Source: Pseudomonas reidholzensis
Lineage (GTDB): Bacteria > Pseudomonadota > Gammaproteobacteria > Pseudomonadales > Pseudomonadaceae
Assembly (NCBI RefSeq): GCF_900536025.1
Contig: NZ_UNOZ01000030.1
Span: forward strand, 124,001 to 188,000
Direction: 5' to 3'
Length of the DNA stretch: 64,000 nucleotides
Position numbers and translations under genes: made by a program. Below are positions 62,697 to 64,000 of this stretch, in pieces. Each line of letters opens with the position of its first letter. Positions within the stretch are counted from its first letter, which is position 1. The notes beneath the pieces were generated by a model that saw nothing but the letters and a program-made list of their open reading frames with translations, searched no databases and was not told the DNA's origin.

Positions 62697-63884
62697 CTAG
62701 TCGCCGCCCTTCATGCGCCGTGCGACCAGGTACAGCCCCAGACCGACCAGGGCCGCGGCGGCGCCGATGTAACCGGTGCTGGTCCAGCCCAGCCCGGCGG
62801 TGATCGCCATGCCGCCAAACCACGGGCCAAGAGCGTTGGCCAGGTTGAACGCGGCGTGGTTGGAGGCTGCGGCCAGGCTCGGCGCTTCGTGGGCGATGTC
62901 CATCAGGCGGATCTGCAGCGGCGCGGCCAGGGCGACCATGGTGCCGACCAGACCGATGCCCAGCAGCAACGTCCACAGCGAGCTGGCGGCGAAGGTGAAG
63001 AAGAACAGCACGGCCGTCGACCACACCAGCAGCAGCCCCACCGCACGGAACTGCAAGCGGTCGAACAGCTTGCCGCCGACGATATTGCCCAGGATGCCGC
63101 CGACACCAAAGGCCGCCAGGCCAAAGGGAATCCACTGCGGCGTGACCTGGGTCACCTCGAGCATGGTCGGTGCCAGGTAGCTGAACACGCAAAACATCCC
63201 GGCAAAGCCGATCGAGGCGATCGCCAGGGCCATCCACACCTGCGGCAGGCGAAACGCCTGCAGCTCCTTGCGCGGATCGCTGCGCGGCTCGTCATGCGGC
63301 TGCGGCACGAACCGCCAGACCAGCGCAATGGTCGCCAGGGCGATCACCCCGACCAGCACGAAGGCCGAGCGCCAGCCGAAGAACTGCCCGAGCACGGTGG
63401 CGATCGGGTTGCCCAGCAGCATGGCCAGGGTCAGGCCCATCATCACCCGCGCCACGGCACCGGCGCGTTGATTGCTCGGGACCATGCTCGACGCCACCAC
63501 CGCGGCGATGCCGAAGTAGGCGCCGTGGGGCAGGCCGCTGATGAAGCGGAACGCGACCAGGCCGGAAAACGACGGCGCAAACGCGGTTGCCAGGTTGCCC
63601 AGGGCATACAGCGCCATCAACAGCAGTAGCATGTGCTTGCGCAGCAGCTTGGCACCGAGAATCGCCAGCGCCGGTGCACCGACCACCACGCCCAGTGCGT
63701 AGGCACTGATGGCATGGCCCACCTGCGGCTCGCTCAACTGCAGGTTGCCGGCGATATCCGGCATCAAACCCATGATGGCGAACTCGCCGGTACCAATGGC
63801 GAAACTGCCCAGGGCCATGGCGGCCTCCATCTTGCCGACGGAGGTTTTCGCCTGGGTTAGCGATGGTAGTTCCTGTATAGACAT
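62697..63884 (-). CDS. MFS transporter (DHA1, AraJ-like)
   Basis: 395 residues, 12 membrane helices. ALGSFAIGTGEFAIMGLMPDIA in helix 1 is typical of DHA1 sugar and drug exporters. First of the MFS-LysR-AKR set read leftward. Confidence 0.9.
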   Translation of the reverse strand: MSIQELPSLTQAKTSVGKMEAAMALGSFAIGTGEFAIMGLMPDIAGNLQLSEPQVGHAISAYALGVVVGAPALAILGAKLLRKHMLLLLMALYALGNLATAFAPSFSGLVAFRFISGLPHGAYFGIAAVVASSMVPSNQRAGAVARVMMGLTLAMLLGNPIATVLGQFFGWRSAFVLVGVIALATIALVWRFVPQPHDEPRSDPRKELQAFRLPQVWMALAIASIGFAGMFCVFSYLAPTMLEVTQVTPQWIPFGLAAFGVGGILGNIVGGKLFDRLQFRAVGLLLVWSTAVLFFFTFAASSLWTLLLGIGLVGTMVALAAPLQIRLMDIAHEAPSLAAASNHAAFNLANALGPWFGGMAITAGLGWTSTGYIGAAAALVGLGLYLVARRMKGGD

Positions 63885-63936
63885 CTAGATCCTTACCGAA
63901 ATACGCTGAAACGTTTGAGGCGGTATCTTAGAGGAA

Positions 63937-64000
63937 TTACTGGGCGCTTTGTGCCTGCAGTTTGAGCATCTGCATCTGCTGGCGATAGTCGGCAGTGACC
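63937..64000 (-). CDS. C-terminal end of an unidentified gene (continues past window)
   Basis: A minus-strand frame enters from the right edge and ends at TAA 63937-63939; the last residues read VTADYRQQMQMLKLQAQSAQ. Too short to identify. It is in the same direction as the MFS gene, 52 bp upstream of it. Confidence 0.45.
   Translation of the reverse strand, partial: VTADYRQQMQMLKLQAQSAQ

Overview
The window is a high-GC chromosomal stretch from a fluorescent Pseudomonas, most likely of the P. putida group. Four things point there: a pyoverdine locus (pvdA, the fpv iron-release operon, mbtH and a type II thioesterase) with PvdS-type promoters; a complete gal (gallate) cluster; 35-bp putida-type REP palindromes; and orphan type VI secretion (T6SS) genes. 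I saw no rRNA, tRNA, CRISPR array or intact transposon. Functions are read from motifs, length and context; no database search was run.

Layout. 1-6570: end of a T6SS island with two tandem Sel1-type (DUF6396-like) putative immunity genes, a PAAR tip protein, a two-helix membrane protein and a TssM/IcmF-like protein. 6587-17714: siderophore region. mbtH and the thioesterase read rightward behind an iron-starvation box; fpvGHJK-CDEF and pvdA read leftward under a Fur-like site and a perfect iron-starvation box. 17912-20371: a FlxA-like protein, pbpG, and a 0.8-kb palindromic repeat structure centred on a REP doublet. 20372-27034: a Rieske/FAD oxidoreductase, a sugar-acid MFS carrier divergent from a CdaR-type activator, glycerate kinase, and a drug-type MFS exporter.

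27324-35274: a tightly coupled seven-gene operon that I cannot match to any characterised pathway. It encodes a PaaK-like ligase, a prenyltransferase/squalene-cyclase repeat (alpha/alpha toroid) protein, a Pro-1 tautomerase, an acyl carrier protein, an N-terminally truncated adenylating enzyme, an amidase and an AsnB-type amidotransferase. It is followed by a LysR regulator, a divergent SDR::SMP-30 fusion and a tyrosine recombinase. This is the best candidate for an undescribed biosynthetic system.

39597-47292: a putative oxidised-purine module with an iron-sulfur flavoreductase, an 8-oxoguanine-deaminase-like amidohydrolase, an NMT1-type ABC importer, a Rieske oxygenase, and a divergent Tsx-like outer-membrane channel. 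The 0.65-kb divergent region holds two inverted copies of a sigma-54-like promoter. Each is followed exactly at the predicted +1 by a conserved 43-44 nt hairpin leader, which I propose is an NMT1-motif (xanthine/urate) riboswitch.

47527-54083: gallate meta-cleavage cluster galT-galA / galR / galBCD; GalR carries two LysR-type helix-turn-helix domains. 54195-64000: a chemoreceptor; an azlCD/LysR block flanked by 65-nt imperfect direct repeats; a class II Fic protein with a small ParS-like gene; a DUF1993 protein; an aldo/keto reductase, LysR regulator and MFS carrier; and the end of one more gene.
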